64,000 nt of DNA from Allacma fusca (taxonomy: Eukaryota > Arthropoda > Collembola > Symphypleona > Sminthuridae), in contig OX359245.1 in assembly GCA_947179485.1 (NCBI GenBank), forward strand, positions 31,049,067 through 31,113,066. Reading direction: 5' to 3'. The translations under genes were made by a program, and so were the position numbers. Below the pieces are notes generated by a model. It searched no databases and was not told the origin of the DNA. It saw nothing but the letters and a program-made list of their open reading frames with translations. This document shows, in pieces, positions 25,697 through 37,900 of this stretch (the stretch's first letter is position 1; each line of letters opens with the position of its first letter).

Positions 25697-28600
25697 CTTC
25701 CTCCCTTGACACGTGCTCCTCCGGACACTGAAGGGGCTAAAATTATCGAAGGAAAAATTCTCTCCTACAATTTTAAATAGCGGCTCCGTCCCGTAGCACC
25801 TGTAACCCTGCACTAATAATAATTGCTTTCAAAACAACTTCTCAAATAGCTCAATCGAGATACAGAGAGAGCCTCCTGGAATCATGCCTCAATCGAGAGT
25901 TGTTGACTGAGTGAGCTATTTTGGTTGAGGGGATGGATGTGCGGCGGATTTTATTATTTAAAAAAAAATAACAAGGTTAAAAAAGCAGTGGTACAAGTTT
26001 GTCCACTTTATGCAATTTTCCCTGGATGCTATCGGCTCTGGATATAGCCGTCATCAGGAAATTAAGCATATGAGGAGCATTGGAGTCTCAGGACAGGGCT
26101 GAAGGAAAATTCAGAGATGTTTCGAGAGGAGTCTAAAAAAGGGAAAAAATCCCACGAGTGAAGAAAGTTTTTCCTGTGGGAAAAAATATGTAAATTATGT
26201 ATGTACATGAAATGCCAACCTTCGTTATTATGTATGCTTCCAAAGGCACAAGGGTGAGACTATGTTTCTCAAATATTCCAGGTGAACATGTCAGGGAGTA
26301 TTTTTGTATTTTCTTGCTCTCCTCCTCCTCTCTGCTCTGTAATAAAGTCCAGTGTCACTAATTATAGAGCTCTCACATTCTCTTACTGACAGTTCTAGAA
26401 ATTGTGGTTGTTCCAAGTTCACGTTGAGTTTCCAAGCTTGGGATGGAAAGAGGCCGTGTGTAAAAACCTAGCTCAGGTATATGTAGTAGGTAGGACAGTT
26501 ACGCAAATGTCAATCTTGATTTTATCTACTATGCCTTTATTATTTGTATTTCCGTCAGTGGGAATGCATTTTATTGATAGCAGATTCATTTCATTGCAGA
26601 AATTATTAATGATGGGGATGAAACTTGATAATCTTCACTTTTATCTGCCTATGTCTGCATACGCATCACATTTAGCACATATTACATTTTAAGGTTATTT
26701 TTATATAGTCTTTATATAACAATAATTGTAATATTTTGTATAGGTAATAAAATTAACATTTCAAGTTTATGGGGAAGGATTGTGTGTTCGAGGGACGGTA
26801 TATATAATATGTACATTGCAGAGTTAGGGGCCAAATAGGAAGAAACTCCATTTATGAGGTACAATGTGAACATTGGAATGTAAACTGCTTATGTACATAT
26901 GATACCAATCATGTTGTAATTATTACTATTATGTTTTGAGAACAACAACAACTGAAGCATCCTTTTTCCATGTATTCATTTTTCGCACTTGTTCAGCTCC
27001 CACTGCATTAATATGTATGTAACTATGTATATTATTCTGTCGATTAATTACTTATTATTTTCCTGGCAAGCCGTTCCTTATTATGTATGTATTTGGATGG
27101 GAAAAAGGGATTAAGCGTACGTAAACATTTGGTTAAGCATTAGACGCATATTATTTGTTTTTTTTTACCTGAACCTCTACTATGCAATTTTAAATCCTCT
27201 ATGAGAGCATCGAGCATCCTCTAAAAGAAGGGCAAAAAGTTTCATATTATGACATTATATAATTATACATATATGCCCTTATAAGGAAAATAGACGTATA
27301 AGATTTAACTAATCCCAGAATCTGTCTAAATATTTTTTCTTGCATATTTATTGTGTCCTGAGAACAAAATTTTGCTATTAATTCCCATATCAAGAGAACA
27401 TCGATTATCAACTTGTAATTTGAAAATACTTACTCGTAGGATTATTTGTGCGTTTATAATATAATTTATTGTATTTTTTCTACTGTCTAATTATTAAAAA
27501 TAACAACAACAAAAATATTTTTATGACATTTTTTCCTACTACTGATTCAAATTATTTTTAGGACAGTTGCTATAAAGTGGGCAAAGTGTGAACAGTTTGA
27601 GTAGCAGGGCGGAAGAGTAATGTTATTTCTGGTTACAAAAAATGCATCTGCCAGTGAGACTGCTCACAATTGATTTGGGAGTCAAATCAAGAGATTTCAC
27701 GAGACAGCCTTCAAAAGATCATGTGAACTTTATTTTTTGTTCCTTTGAAGAATTCTTTGCGGGAGTCATGGGCAGGGGGCAAACTAGTAATTGCAGGAAA
27801 TAATGCATGTTCTGCAAGCATAATTGCGTATAAACGCATCTGATTTGTAAAAAATATTAGTATTTCTTTTGTAATAAAACTTTATGCGGAAATTCTCAAA
27901 ATTAAAGGTTTAATCTTGGAATAGCTTTTGGCATACGATATGTTCGATCATTGTGGTGAGGGTTTGTTATACCCCGTGGTTGATAAATAATAAATTCTTA
28001 TTGATTTCCTCATGAGCAACAAAGAGATTGATTATTGTTAAAAGAGTTGCAATTAACCTGGCGAATCTGACGTCTGAAGTTAGAAGTCTATACTTAGCTA
28101 TAAGTTACATATTAATTATTTAGCTTGTAAAGAATGATAATAATTGTACGTATAGCATAGTAAGCGTCTGTCGATCTGGATCCAAAGTTACAAGAACACG
28201 TGCGAAATATGACTCATAGGTATGTATTTCGATTCAATCGTGGGATTTATACACAGGTCTACTTACAATGAACGTGAGTGAGTAAAAGAACGTGAGAGAT
28301 CCATTGAGCGCAATTTGTTCAGTACGTGTGTTGTTTAATTAAAATATGAAACCACAATATGATGCTGACAATGAGTCTTAAATGTCTACATATATTTGAG
28401 ATTGGATCATTGAACCGTGGAGGTCAGCCGTATGAATGTAAAAATGGATTCACTTCTAGAAGTAAGGTTTTTGTACAAAAGAATCTCGTACAAAAAAAAT
28501 TTATCTGAAAAAATGGATTTATTTCGTGTTGAATTAGCATCCTAAGAAAAGAGAGATAATTGTGACAAAACTATAGCTATAATGATATGGTTCTATTACT

Positions 28601-28925
28601 AATTAGCTAATTCGAATAAATACAAAATACTGCTGTGAAATTGTAATAACAAAGTTTAATATAACTCGTAATTAGTACATTTGAATTTCCATTGAGCTGA
28701 CACACGAATGAGTGAAAAATTCTTGTATCCTGTCTTTATATATACAAGGATACACTTGACGAGTGACATAATAACTATACGGGCCCCAAAGTTTCAATGC
28801 AAAAGGATGCATCTCATATATCACAAATAATTCAAAAATATTTCTAAAGGAATCTATACACATATTATAATACTTCCTGCACCCCCCCCTAGCCCCTACA
28901 CAAGATCTCAATACAAAAAAAAAGA
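25697..28925. other. intergenic spacer between ABCA-2 and ABCA-3
   Basis: About 3.2 kb without a recognisable gene. On the minus strand a TATTTAAA-like motif lies roughly 75-80 bp upstream of the ABCA-2 start codon, too weak to call a promoter. Short GA/CT-rich patches occur near 25.87 and 26.32 kb. The rest is AT-rich DNA with no clear repeat. Confidence 0.55.
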
Positions 28926-31900
28926 CTACTCTTCATAAGTTTTCTGTTCGGCTGTAAAATTGAAAAACACTTGTTCTAGACTAGTTTGACCCACGGAGTA
29001 AGCATCTAAATTAAATTCTTCCTTTGCCTTCTCCATCACAGCAAATAGTTTGGACCATTTTGTATTATTCCCTGGGACGTAATACTGTACGAATCCGGGA
29101 TGTGAGTCTTTGAGCTGGCAGTCCGGGAAGTTTTGCTTGATAAAATTTTTCAAGCCCCTTAATTCCATCTCCCACTGCTGTAATTTTTCGAGGCATTCCA
29201 CAGGATTATCAAGTTTAATCGGGGTTTTCCTACAGTAGTTCAATTGGGCGACGATACTGTAGCCCTCCCCAAATTTATTTTTTAGGTGTTGTGGGGATCC
29301 TAAGCATCGAAACCTTCCATCGACCATTATGGCCAGTCTGGAACATAGGGCTTCACATTCTTCCATACAGTGAGATGTGATCACTACGGATGTTCCAGAC
29401 TCTCTCAAGCGATTCACAACGTTCCAGACGTGACGGCGGGCCACGGGGTCAAGGCCGGTTGTGGGCTCGTCCAAAAACACTACTGGGGGGTTCCCTAACA
29501 TTGCAACTGCTGTTGAGAGCTTTCGCTTATTTCCACCACTGTAAAAAAAAATAATTCCGTAATTTAGCATATTTTCCTCAACAATATTTTCTTTAAATTT
29601 TAAGAATTCTAAACAGCTTTTATAATTGAAACTATTTTCTAATTTGGGCTACATCTGCATGTACCATTCTTATAATTCACAAATTCTAAAAATTTGCAAT
29701 GAATTCTCAATACACTTTCAAATTTTTGACACATTAATTTCAACTTCTGCTAAATTTGTAATTTTTTAAAAAATTTTTCGTTTCATAGGTCTAAATTCTA
29801 ATTTGAAATCCTGAAGAAAAAATTTAAGGTTGCGCTTTTAGTGAGGATACATTGAGACTGATAATACAATATTTTGTCAATAAATGTGAGAACTGTTTCA
29901 ATACATTTTTTAAATAGCTTCTTTACCTGTACGTCCCAACTTTCTTGTCAATGTGTTTTGTGAATAATAAATTTTCAGCTAAATTATCCACAATCCTATC
30001 AACATGGGTTTCCTTGATTCCCTTTAAATTCGCAAACATGCGGATGGTCTCCCTCCCCGTCATCTGATCAATAAGTGCATCGAATTGAGGACAGTAACCC
30101 AAGTTCTTGTAGACCTCGGCCAGATTCCCCTTGACACTATTCTTGCACAGGAAGACATCTCCACTGGTAATTGGGATGTCCCCCGTGATCATCTTGAATG
30201 TTGTTGTCTTTCCAGCACCGTTAACTCCCAGAAGTCCGAAGGTCTCCCCTTTGGGAACGCCTAATGTTAAACGCTTGACTGCCCTCATCTTCCCATTGTA
30301 CACTTTGACTAGGTTTCTAAATAATTATTCAAAACAACATTATATCTTTACTGTTAGTACTCCTCCAGGGAACTTTACCTAATTTTGTTTTTAATTAAAT
30401 TAACCCATTACCTTATTACAAGATGATCGGTCTTAAACAAGTTGGACAAGCTCCGGCTATTTATTCTCTCGGCTTCCCTTGCCACGTCCTCGTCAAGGTA
30501 CTCTGCAGAATAGTTTCACACATTAATTTAGGACTTGAATATGATTTAATATTACAGGTTGTACAAGCTCTGATATGTGTAATGTGTAACGAACCGTCAT
30601 CATCGCAACCAACTGGCTCCAGCTGACTCCCATTTGTCAAGGCCGAGCTTGAAAAGGCATTGCGGATTTTAGTCATCACATTCCCTTCAATAATAAAGAG
30701 CCAAAGGAAGAAAATAATCCCGAAAGAAAATAATGACAGTAGATTTTTCCCAATCCCTGCCTCCTGCCAGGAGTAAAAATGTTCCTGATCTGCAAAAAAA
30801 AATATATATCACAAATTAAATCTCTCTGTTAGCTGGCACATTTTATTCCTGACCCTAAACGTCATATGTGGATTGTAAAATTAGACTTACATTTTCGGCA
30901 GCAAATAAAATTTTTATCGAGGCTGCACATGGATGTCAAATCAAACTGCCCACACATTTCCTTCATGTCATGATGAATGGCAATTTGAACGACGCCCATG
31001 CCCAAGGCATAGTTGGGGATAAATACGAAGATATTATGTAGCAGTTCGGCCACCTCCATTAACCCGATTTCCGGAGTTTCCAGATTAATCACTAACATCA
31101 CAGTTGCTAATCCTATTGAAGAAATTAAATCATATTTTTAGAAAAATTAACATAAAGGATTTTGACTGCTAAATTAAATAACTCGAATCATGTAAAAAAA
31201 ATTTTAAATTACCAGTTCCAGAGTTGAGAAGGGTCATCCTCGCAAACCCACTTGAGGGAATGGTAAAAATAAAAGATGCCAGGGCCATCATACCGACCAT
31301 AGACCAGGCATGGGCAAAACACAGGATCAAAAACCACATGATCACCTCCACATGATGGAACTGATCAATATTGAGCACTATCAGAACCACCAGCATCAGG
31401 AGTGTGGGTACCATATAATTCAGCATGTCGATCATGACCGACCCAGCCCAGTATATTGGAGCACTCAGACCCGCCACAAACTGCAAGTGCTTCGCCCCAA
31501 TGACCCGCTCATAAATCAAGAAAATAGAGAAGGCCGAGCCCATAATTCCTAAAACAAATTCAATCGTCCATCCAGCAAAGAATCCAAGGGTGAAAACATC
31601 ACCGGATTGTTTGACCTTGTCCGCCTCATTGTAGTCAAAAGGGTAATTAACGATGGATATTTTCTTCCGAACTCCGAAAGCTTGCAATATCCCATTGGAA
31701 AGTAGATTAAGGGCGAGGGGTGGGTTGTGAAAGGGATTGTTATTGAAAAACGCTGTGAATTCCAAGGTCTCTCCTCGGGATGTATTTTTTGTGGTTTGTT
31801 CCAGACCAACCATATATTTTGAAATTGTACGCCTCAAGTCCTCCGTTGCTTTTTCCAAGTAAATATTTGATAAAGAACCGTTTCCGTGGTTTTCGATGAG

Positions 31901-34900
31901 ATGCTTACTTCCGACGAACTTCCGATATCCATCACAGATCTTGTTCTTCGTCAGACAGTTTGTTAGAGTAATGGTACGGCCCATTTTTTCATATTTCTGG
32001 TTATAACAAATAGAAAACAAACTTATAAAATCCAAAGAATTTCTTAACAATTTGTAAAGCATCAATAGGAAAAATTAATTCGGGGGAGCATTACATCCAT
32101 CGAGACGAGAAACGAGTCGGGGGTTGTAAGTCCAGGTAAGGATTTGAAGCAGACCATGGCCACACCCAATATAATAATTGGGATGGCTATTTGAAGGGCT
32201 GCGAGTCCTCGATTCCTTAACATGAAGAGCATCTTCTTTGTTAGGACTGCTTTTAATTGGTGGTAGGTCAACTCTGGGCCTTCATATCGGGGTCCGTCAA
32301 TTTCGAGGTCTTTCTTTAACATCGGAGTCTCCGGACTTTCCATTTCTAGATCAACACGAGCCTCTGCAAGGCTAATTGAACGAATGCTGGATTGCCTCCT
32401 GTCTTTTGCATTGACCTCTTTCTCACTTAATTTGATGACTCTAAGAGACAAATAAAGGATTAAATTTTGGAAAGATGCTCTGTACAAATCTAAAAATTAA
32501 ATTAAATTAAATTCGGCCTACCTCATAAAAACTTCTTCCATTGAAGTGTTGCCGACGCCGAAGCTGGAAATTCCTAATTGATCCTTTTGCAAATCTAAAT
32601 CCTCAAATAAGGCAGGAAATTCGGAGGAGCGCTCATCCGGTAAATAATAGCTCAACTCCGCCCCTAGGTCATCTTTGATTTGAATTGAAGAGATATTATT
32701 CTGGAGGAAATTGGTAATCTTGCTTGGGACACAGTCCGGTTTTTTTACAATGATGAGATGATGGAACCCTCCGTATTTTTTCTTGAGGAAAAGTGATCGT
32801 CCCAAACATTTAACACGCCCTTCTGCCATGATAGCAATACGATCTCCAAGTAAATCCGCCTCTTCCATGAAATGCGTTGATAAAATCACTGTTCGACCGT
32901 ATTTCTCGCTTTGGATCAAGTCCCAGGTTGATCTTCGGGCACCAGGATCCATCCCCGAAGTGGGTTCATCCAGCAATACGGCCTAAAGTTAACAACAGGA
33001 TTAAATTTGTATTAGCACTTCGAGATACTATAAAGAACCGATAGCTCCAAGAGAAATAAATTATACTAAATTTCAAAAGTTAAAATTTCAAAGACATTTT
33101 TTCCAAACTGACACCACGTACCTTTGACCCAGCGCAAAAGGCAATGCCAATGGAAAGCTTCCGCTTCATCCCCCCACTTAATGTATGAGCTTGCGCATTT
33201 CGTTTGGACTCAAATCCTAGGATCTCAATCATTCGATTGGCTTCTTGGCCTGCTTCGGAAGAATTGTAGCCTTTAAGCTGTAACATAAATTTCCTTTGGT
33301 TTAATAAAAAAAATTATTGAGTAAGAATTACATTAAATTCAAAGGACTTGTCACAATGGGACTTACCAATGAAAAAAATTTGATATGTTCTTCTACGGTC
33401 AATTCATCAAAGAGGACATTATACTGAGGGCAGAGGCCAAGACTTGCCCGAACCCCACTCATGTCCTTGCAGATGTCGTAGCCATTGACAACAGCGGTTC
33501 CGGAAGTGGGTGTAACCAAACCTGAGGACAAAATTTTATCGTAAATAAACGCATAAGTGGCAAAACACATGAAATCTCAACGCATAGAGTTACACATAAA
33601 ATCGTTTAAACGTTTAACGCAGCAAAACTCATAATCGTCTAAACACATGAAGTATCTAAACACATAAAATAATTACCAGTAAAAAACCAACAAAAATATT
33701 CAGCATGCTTCAAGTGCTAATTTATAATTTTAATTAAACCCCTCAAGCACCTCAGCCTAGACTACCAAATACGAGTAGAAAATACTCATAATACTATTTT
33801 GAAAACTATTTGTTGCAATATGGTAAAAAGGCATTTTGACCGAAATACTGCGTTATTTCAATACATGAAATTCAACCTATAAATACCAAATTATGAAGTA
33901 CTTATACGATTTCTTGCATTTCATTTAAAATACACAATAATATATTTTCCCTTTCCAAATATCAGCTATAAATAATTCCCAAAATACTTGAGGTAATTGT
34001 AAATAGGTTTTTTCAACCCGAGTAGTTCCTTGTTAATACTCAACATCTCTGCTGTCTAATATAATTACGTCTTTATACCCAACATTGACAGATTGCGTTT
34101 TCAATCATACTTGAGGAAGGATTCAGAATTACAGAATATTCACTAAGATATTGAAAGTGTTTTGAATTTTGTACTTCAAATAGAGTATTTTAATTTCATA
34201 TTTTAGCATCTGTTGAAAGCAAAGCATTTATATATTTTATCTAGAATATCCTACTCCCACATATTTGCATATTTTTATAATGCAGTGTGCCGTTAATAAA
34301 TTACCCTCGGTACATTGAAATCGTATTTGTATTTTATACTTCTTTTTTTTTGTAAAACCGAGTGTATGTATATGCATGTGTACGGGGCTGTCACAATACA
34401 GGATACAATTTCAACCCTTGGGAAATTAGCACGTTAAGGCTAATCATCCATGCTTCTTACTCCAAAACCTATACTTGCATGTGATTTGTCTAATAATGTT
34501 CCTTGTTGAACATCATAGATTTTGTTTCCCATAGAGATTAATATCATGACTACCTTTCTGATGGTTTCTGAGTGGATCCACTATAGGCAGACCATAATGT
34601 CAGTAATTGTACGAACTATAATTAATTACCGCATGTAATTGTAAGCTTATGCACTCCCTAAATACAATTTTTGCACATCTAATTCAATAATGAGTGGATT
34701 TTGCTTAAACGATAGCCTCTAAAAGCAAAAATTAGGAAACATGAAATTCAATTCGGAAACACCGAATACATTTGTAAATGCATTGACTACTTGTAATAAA
34801 TATGTGTTTTGATACCTTACACGTGTTGATACCTTATGTGTTAAAACACTTATGCATTTAGATACATTACGCCTTTAGAACTTATACGTTTTGCCGTCTC

Positions 34901-37900
34901 ACGTTTAAGTTTCATGTATTTGAAGATGTAAAATACTAAAAATCAAGTACAGTTCACGTTGCAGTACATTTCTAATTAAATATAATAAAACCCCTTCATA
35001 CCAGTGAGCATGGACATAGTTGTAGTTTTCCCCGCTCCATTATGCCCCAACAGGGCCGTGACCTGATTCTCGTAAAATACCAGGTCCAAATTCTGAACAG
35101 CCACATTATTTCCAAAGACCTTCGTCAGTCCTCTGATGTCAATGCCAGCATGCAAATGGACTGGGGCCGGCTCAAAAAATTCCGTCCTATGACTCACCCC
35201 ATTCTTAACACCATAACAGGACTCCTCTGGTATCCCATTGGTCCAGTACCAGGTCTGTGGAAGTAAAAAATACCCAATAGAAAACAACGTTCAAAAAAAC
35301 AAGATACCATCGCATTTGTTACTAAATCTCAGGGCAACAATAATTTTATTATTCCAATAAATTATTCTTACCGTAAATGGGAAGTACCAGGGAAGTGGGA
35401 CCCCAAATTTCCCAGGCCAGACTAACTCAATATAGAATCCCGCCACCATCGAGACTCCAGCATTGACCAGCATCATTACCATACAATCAAAAACACTGAA
35501 GCGATCATCCGGATTGACGCCTTCCATAATGTTGTCCCAATTGACTCCAGTGCTGTCATTTTCAAACATGGCGAAAATATAACAGGCATAGCTGAGAGGG
35601 ATATTCCCAAGGAGAAAACATGACGCATATTTCCATATCTTTGTCATCATATTATATCTCGGGAAGAGGAAACCAAATGGGATGTAATTTAGAACCCATA
35701 TGAACCCAGCTGCAGTGGCGGCAGTATTTGCTACAAAAAAAACCATCAAATATACTTAAGTATAAGTTTACATAGAATTGCTGCCCCGAACAATTGTTAT
35801 CCCATTTTTAATTGGTCCATGGTTCCCACCCATTGTCAGAAATATTCCCACCCAGAAATCCTTGGGCTCAAAAGAAGTAATAATTATAGTACCTGTGGCA
35901 AACAGCGTGGACATGAGGAAGGAGAAGCCAATCAGCGTCGTACAGTGACACATAAGGACCGCCATTATGACAAAACTACTCGTCTCCGTTAAAATTGACC
36001 TCTCCCCAGTGAACTTGATCTTGAATAAAAATAAAAGTATGGCGGAAGACACGGTCAGAAATATAAACGCCTTCACGAACCAGGCCGTCCAATGGAGCCA
36101 ATTAGGTAAGCCCATGATCTTCATATATTCCTATTAAATTTATGAGGGCAGTTTTTAGTACTTTCCATTTGCGGGAAGGAATGTGAGTCTTAAAAAAAAA
36201 ATTTAAAAACTTATTAAGCAAGACTTTAATCAGGGCTGTACCTTAAGGCGTGACTCCTTCTCATGCACAATCAGCTTCGTGAGGTTCATCGCGGGGTAAA
36301 TATATGCGAATACCAGGAAAAAACAGAACCAAACTTGCAAGGCATACGTGAACTCATCCTTAGTGTACGGGGGATGAGGGAACCTTTGCATTTGGACACT
36401 GTACTGTTTATATTCTTGTTTTTGGGACTCATTGAGGAAGGTATTGGTGATGGCTCTGTCAATTGCATTTTGAAGGTACAAAAACCCTTCCGCGTAATAT
36501 CCTGCGTAATAAAATCATCCCTTTTTATTATCTCAGTTTCCTCACACAAGTATAAAATCTTTACCTAAAAAAATTTTTTTAAGGCGTAAATATTTACATT
36601 TTTTAGCCCTTAATATTTGCAAGGCTCGTAAAAAAGACACTGTCAGCATTTGCAATATTTTTTTACAAGCACTCTAATTTTTGCTTTACATGCATAGCTT
36701 CTATTTTCTTTGAGCTACAGATTTGAGATTGATTTTTAAATTCAAGCCATAAAATTTCAAGAAGCGTAAATATTTTCATTTTTTAGCCCTTAATATTTGC
36801 AAGGCTCTCAAAAAAGACAATTTCACAATTTGCATTTAAACTAATACTGAGGGTCAGGCATTCACCCCAACGTTAAATCTGGTTTGGATATTGTGTATGT
36901 CTGTTATGGAAGGTAAAAGTGTGAGGTCATGTATAAAAATTGCCGTACCGGGTAACCCCCCATCGTCCCTGATTGATCTAGGTCCAGGAAGAATATAGAT
37001 TGGGAATAGTGTATCCGTGAACCATGATGGCTTGAGGAGGAGCCTCTCCAGAAAAATGTGGTACTCTGTTCTCTGATAAGCAGGAAATCTCAAGGTGTAC
37101 TAGGGAGAAGAATTGAAATGACCATATTATAGAACAATGTAAAAATTAAGTTTTTCTAGGTAAGTGTTTTTCAAACTGAAAAGCGTGTTTCGCATAATAT
37201 TGCGTTTTGATATCTAATTTTTTTTTTAATGCAAAAGTTACAAATGCACCTCTAAAAACTTGACAGTTCTAGTTAAAAGACATGATTTCACACAGTTTTT
37301 ATAAGTACGTCTTATTTGCTAATGCTAACATTAAGGATGTTAGGGCCGTTGGCACGTGCCATTTTTACAACAAGGACTATATCGCAGCAGGACTGATAGG
37401 AATGATCCCATCCCAATGAATTATATTAGCGTAGGTTATATTATATCCCTCCATAAAATTGACAAAGCTGCATTTCATCTCAGATTTCAATGTCAGGGGG
37501 AAAAAACGAAGGAACATTTTGCATTTTAAGCAAGTTTCCCAATGAGGTGCTCAAAATTATGCGCATCCATCCCCTGTAACTAATTGTTTTTTTTACTATG
37601 AAACTATTTCACTTAATTTTTTCCCTTGGTAAAAATATTTCTGGAAACACAATCATTAAATACTAAAAAGAAAGGTAAAAGAATATAGTCAACTTTTTAA
37701 ATTATTTTCTCGTAGTCTCCCAACTGTCCATATGGTGTTAAAATTCACACGCTAAAATTGTACTTAATTAGCACTGAATTTGTGTACCCGAAACAATTGT
37801 CAATTTAGAATCCTGGGAAATAAATAAATTGTTCCAAATTCCTACTTCTTAAAATCCCCTAGTCTATTTCTTTTGTATGCTGCTTTTAGTAGGATTTACT

